From positions 73,689-110,072 of the forward strand of contig KI547168.1 in the NCBI GenBank assembly GCA_000497835.1: a stretch of 36,384 nt of DNA, given 5' to 3'. Shown in pieces: positions 34,524 through 36,384 of this stretch (position 1 is its first letter; each line of letters begins with the position of its first letter). A model generated the notes under the pieces. It ran no database searches and was not told the DNA's origin. It saw only the letters and a list, made by a program, of their open reading frames with translations. The position numbers were made by a program, and so were the translations under genes. Origin of the DNA: a gamma proteobacterium L18. GTDB taxonomy: Bacteria; Pseudomonadota; Gammaproteobacteria; Pseudomonadales; Pseudomonadaceae.

Positions 34524-36317
34524 ATGGCCGCATTGATTGAAGACTATGCCTTGCTCGGCAATTGCAGAACTGCCGCGCTGGTCGACAAGCAGGGCTCGCT
34601 GGACTGGTTGTGTTTCCCCCGATTCGATGCGCCCGCCTGCTTCGCCGCGCTGCTGGGCGATGAGCACAATGGCCGTTGGTGTCTGGCGCCCAGCGCGCCC
34701 TTCGAGGTCAGCCGGGCTTATCGGGACGGCACGCTTGTGCTGGAGACCACCTTCACGACCGCCGATGGCCAGGCGCGCCTGATTGAATTCATGCCGCCGG
34801 GCGAGCACAGCAGCGTGGTGCGCATTGTCGAAGGCGTCAGTGGCGAAGTGGCGTTCGACATGGAACTGATCATCCGCTTCGACTATGGCAGCAGCGTGCC
34901 GTGGGTGGAGCAGGCTCATGCGCAGATCCTCACGGCCGTGGCCGGTCCCGAAATGCTTGTGCTGCACAGTGCCGCGCCCCTGGAGGCGGTGGATCACGCC
35001 ACCGGCAGCCGCTTCAGTGTGGCCCCGGGCGAGCGCCGGATGTTCGTGCTGACGTATCAGGACTCCATCCTGCCCCTGCGCGAGGCCTTCGATGGCGAAG
35101 CGGCGCTGGCGGAAACCGAGACGTTCTGGCGCGCGTTCTCCGACCGCTGCCCCGACGTGGGGCCTTACACCGAGCAGGTCAAGCGCTCGCTGATCGTGCT
35201 CAAGGCCCTGACCTACGAGCCCACCGGCGGCATTGTCGCGGCGGTCACCACCTCGTTGCCGGAAGCCTTGGGCGGCGAGCGCAACTGGGACTACCGCTAT
35301 TGTTGGCTGCGCGACGCCACCATGACCCTGCTGGCGTTCATGAACCTGGGCTATTTCGAAGAGGCCAGTGCCTGGCGCGAATGGCTGATGCGCTCGGTGG
35401 CCGGCAACCCCGAGCAGATGCAGATCATGTATGGGCTGGGGGGTGAGCGCCGATTGCCCGAATACACCCTGCCGTGGCTGAGCGGCTACGAAGGCTCGCA
35501 ACCGGTGCGCATCGGCAATGCCGCCGCTACCCAGTTGCAGTTGGACGTATACGGCGAGGTCGCCGACGCCATGACCCAGGCCATTCGCGGTGGCCTGCCG
35601 CGCCACCCGCGCAGCGCGGCGATTTCGCGGGTGATCATTCCCTACTTGGAAACCATCTGGCAGCAGCCCGACGAAGGCCTGTGGGAGATCCGTGGCGAGC
35701 CCCGGCACTTCGTGCATTCCAAGGTCATGGCCTGGGTGGCGTTCGACCGCTCCGCCAAACTGCAGGCCGGTGAAGGGGGAGATGCCGAGCGCAGTCAGCA
35801 CTACCGCGCGGTGGCAGACCTGATTCATGCAGATGTGTGCGCCAAGGGTGTGGACCCGCAGCATGGCGGGTTCGTGCAGGCCTATGGCTCGACGCAGACC
35901 GATGCCAGCCTGTTGCAGATCGCCTTGACGGGATTCCTGCCGGTGGATGATCCGCGCTTCCTCGCCACCCTGGCGCAGATCGAAACGCGCCTGATGCGTG
36001 ATGGGCTGCTGTTGCGCTATGACACCGCCACCGGGGGGGATGGGCTGGAGCCGGGGGAGGGGACGTTCCTGGTGTGCTCGTTCTGGTTGGCGGATGTGTA
36101 CGCCATGCTCGGCCGCATGGACGATGCCCAGGCACTGTTTGCGCGGTTGAGCGGCCTGTGCAACGACCTCGGCCTGCTGGCCGAGCAATATGATCCGCGT
36201 GCCGGCCGCATGCTGGGCAACTTCCCCCAGGCGTTCAGCCATATCGGCATCATCAACACCGCCCTCAACCTGCACCGCGCCGAGTGCCCGGCGCAGGAAC
36301 GCGCCAAGGCTTCCTGA
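34524..36317 (+). CDS. GH15 family glycosidase (glucoamylase/trehalase-like)
   Basis: Protein of 597 residues, the usual length for GH15 glucoamylase-like proteins and the related GH15 trehalases of actinobacteria. An N-terminal beta-rich domain (from IEDYALLGNCRTAALVDKQG) precedes the (alpha/alpha)6 barrel. Barrel motifs are YEPTGGIVAAVTTSLPE, NWDYRYCWLRDA (254-265) and DEGLWEIRGEPRHFVHSKVM, which carries a general acid candidate, and a second catalytic Glu is expected near the C-terminal GEGTFLVCSFWL. There is no signal peptide, so the substrate is intracellular: alpha-glucan, maltodextrin or trehalose. Which one cannot be told from sequence alone. The gene is 27 bp after the HAD gene, preceded by AAGG, and closes the operon. 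Confidence 0.87.
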   Translation: MAALIEDYALLGNCRTAALVDKQGSLDWLCFPRFDAPACFAALLGDEHNGRWCLAPSAPFEVSRAYRDGTLVLETTFTTADGQARLIEFMPPGEHSSVVRIVEGVSGEVAFDMELIIRFDYGSSVPWVEQAHAQILTAVAGPEMLVLHSAAPLEAVDHATGSRFSVAPGERRMFVLTYQDSILPLREAFDGEAALAETETFWRAFSDRCPDVGPYTEQVKRSLIVLKALTYEPTGGIVAAVTTSLPEALGGERNWDYRYCWLRDATMTLLAFMNLGYFEEASAWREWLMRSVAGNPEQMQIMYGLGGERRLPEYTLPWLSGYEGSQPVRIGNAAATQLQLDVYGEVADAMTQAIRGGLPRHPRSAAISRVIIPYLETIWQQPDEGLWEIRGEPRHFVHSKVMAWVAFDRSAKLQAGEGGDAERSQHYRAVADLIHADVCAKGVDPQHGGFVQAYGSTQTDASLLQIALTGFLPVDDPRFLATLAQIETRLMRDGLLLRYDTATGGDGLEPGEGTFLVCSFWLADVYAMLGRMDDAQALFARLSGLCNDLGLLAEQYDPRAGRMLGNFPQAFSHIGIINTALNLHRAECPAQERAKAS

Positions 36318-36332
36318 CGCGGCCTGGCGGCC

Positions 36333-36367
36333 GCTGCTACAGGGATCGGCGCTAATCCCGTAGCAGC
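36333..36367. repeat. Hairpin after the GH15 gene (gtagcagc family)
   Basis: GCTGCTAC and GTAGCAGC pair around an inner GGGAT/ATCCC stem with one bulged A and an 8-base loop. It starts 15 bp after the GH15 stop and may end the gnd operon transcript. The arms recall those of the repeat at 2827-2914. The window ends soon after, so a longer element cannot be excluded. Confidence 0.7.
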
Positions 36368-36384
36368 AACTGTCTTGAAATGGT

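Overview
The window reads as chromosomal DNA of a Pseudomonas, most like the P. putida/fluorescens lineage. The base composition is GC-rich, and the intergenic gaps carry REP-type palindromes of the kinds common in those species. The glgE-treS-glgB and glgA-treZ-malQ-treY-DUF2934-glgX blocks have the layout known from pseudomonads. The lineage call rests on recognised protein families and gene order, not on a database search.

Layout. At 146-2305 (+) a tightly overlapping trio encodes a CDP-alcohol phosphatidyltransferase, a PlsC-type acyltransferase and a CdsA-type cytidylyltransferase, an accessory phospholipid module. A small DUF3203 gene (-), a REP hairpin and a strong candidate Rsm-type (GGA-rich) small RNA at about 3060-3170 follow. 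At 3240-4935 (-) an AT-richer island holds a DUF4225-type protein followed by three coupled, mutually paralogous small membrane proteins; I read it as a candidate toxin with triplicated immunity genes. An MgtC-family gene and a 53-residue proline-rich ORF lead to the carbohydrate region.

Carbohydrate region. glgE, treS (fused to maltokinase) and glgB run rightward from a promoter matching the AlgU (stress sigma factor) consensus. They turn trehalose into maltose, maltose 1-phosphate and then branched alpha-glucan. Facing them from the right is a leftward block, glgA, treZ, malQ, treY, a DUF2934 gene and glgX. This makes and debranches alpha-glucan and turns it into trehalose. glgX is followed, with overlapping stops and starts, by an acyl-CoA dehydrogenase homologue, a PIG-L deacetylase and a NodS-like methyltransferase. 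Between the two sets lie an endonuclease/exonuclease/phosphatase-family gene and a passenger-less autotransporter-like beta barrel. The two arms together can cycle glucan, maltose and trehalose. No glgC (ADP-glucose synthesis) gene is present in the window.

Right end. After a SnoaL/DUF4440-like secreted protein and a 61-residue coiled-coil protein (both -), a rightward operon gnd-zwf-HAD phosphatase-GH15 glycosidase links glucan or trehalose hydrolysis to NADPH-forming oxidation of glucose 6-phosphate. The gene spacing throughout suggests operons. No tRNA, rRNA, CRISPR array, transposase or integrase was seen.
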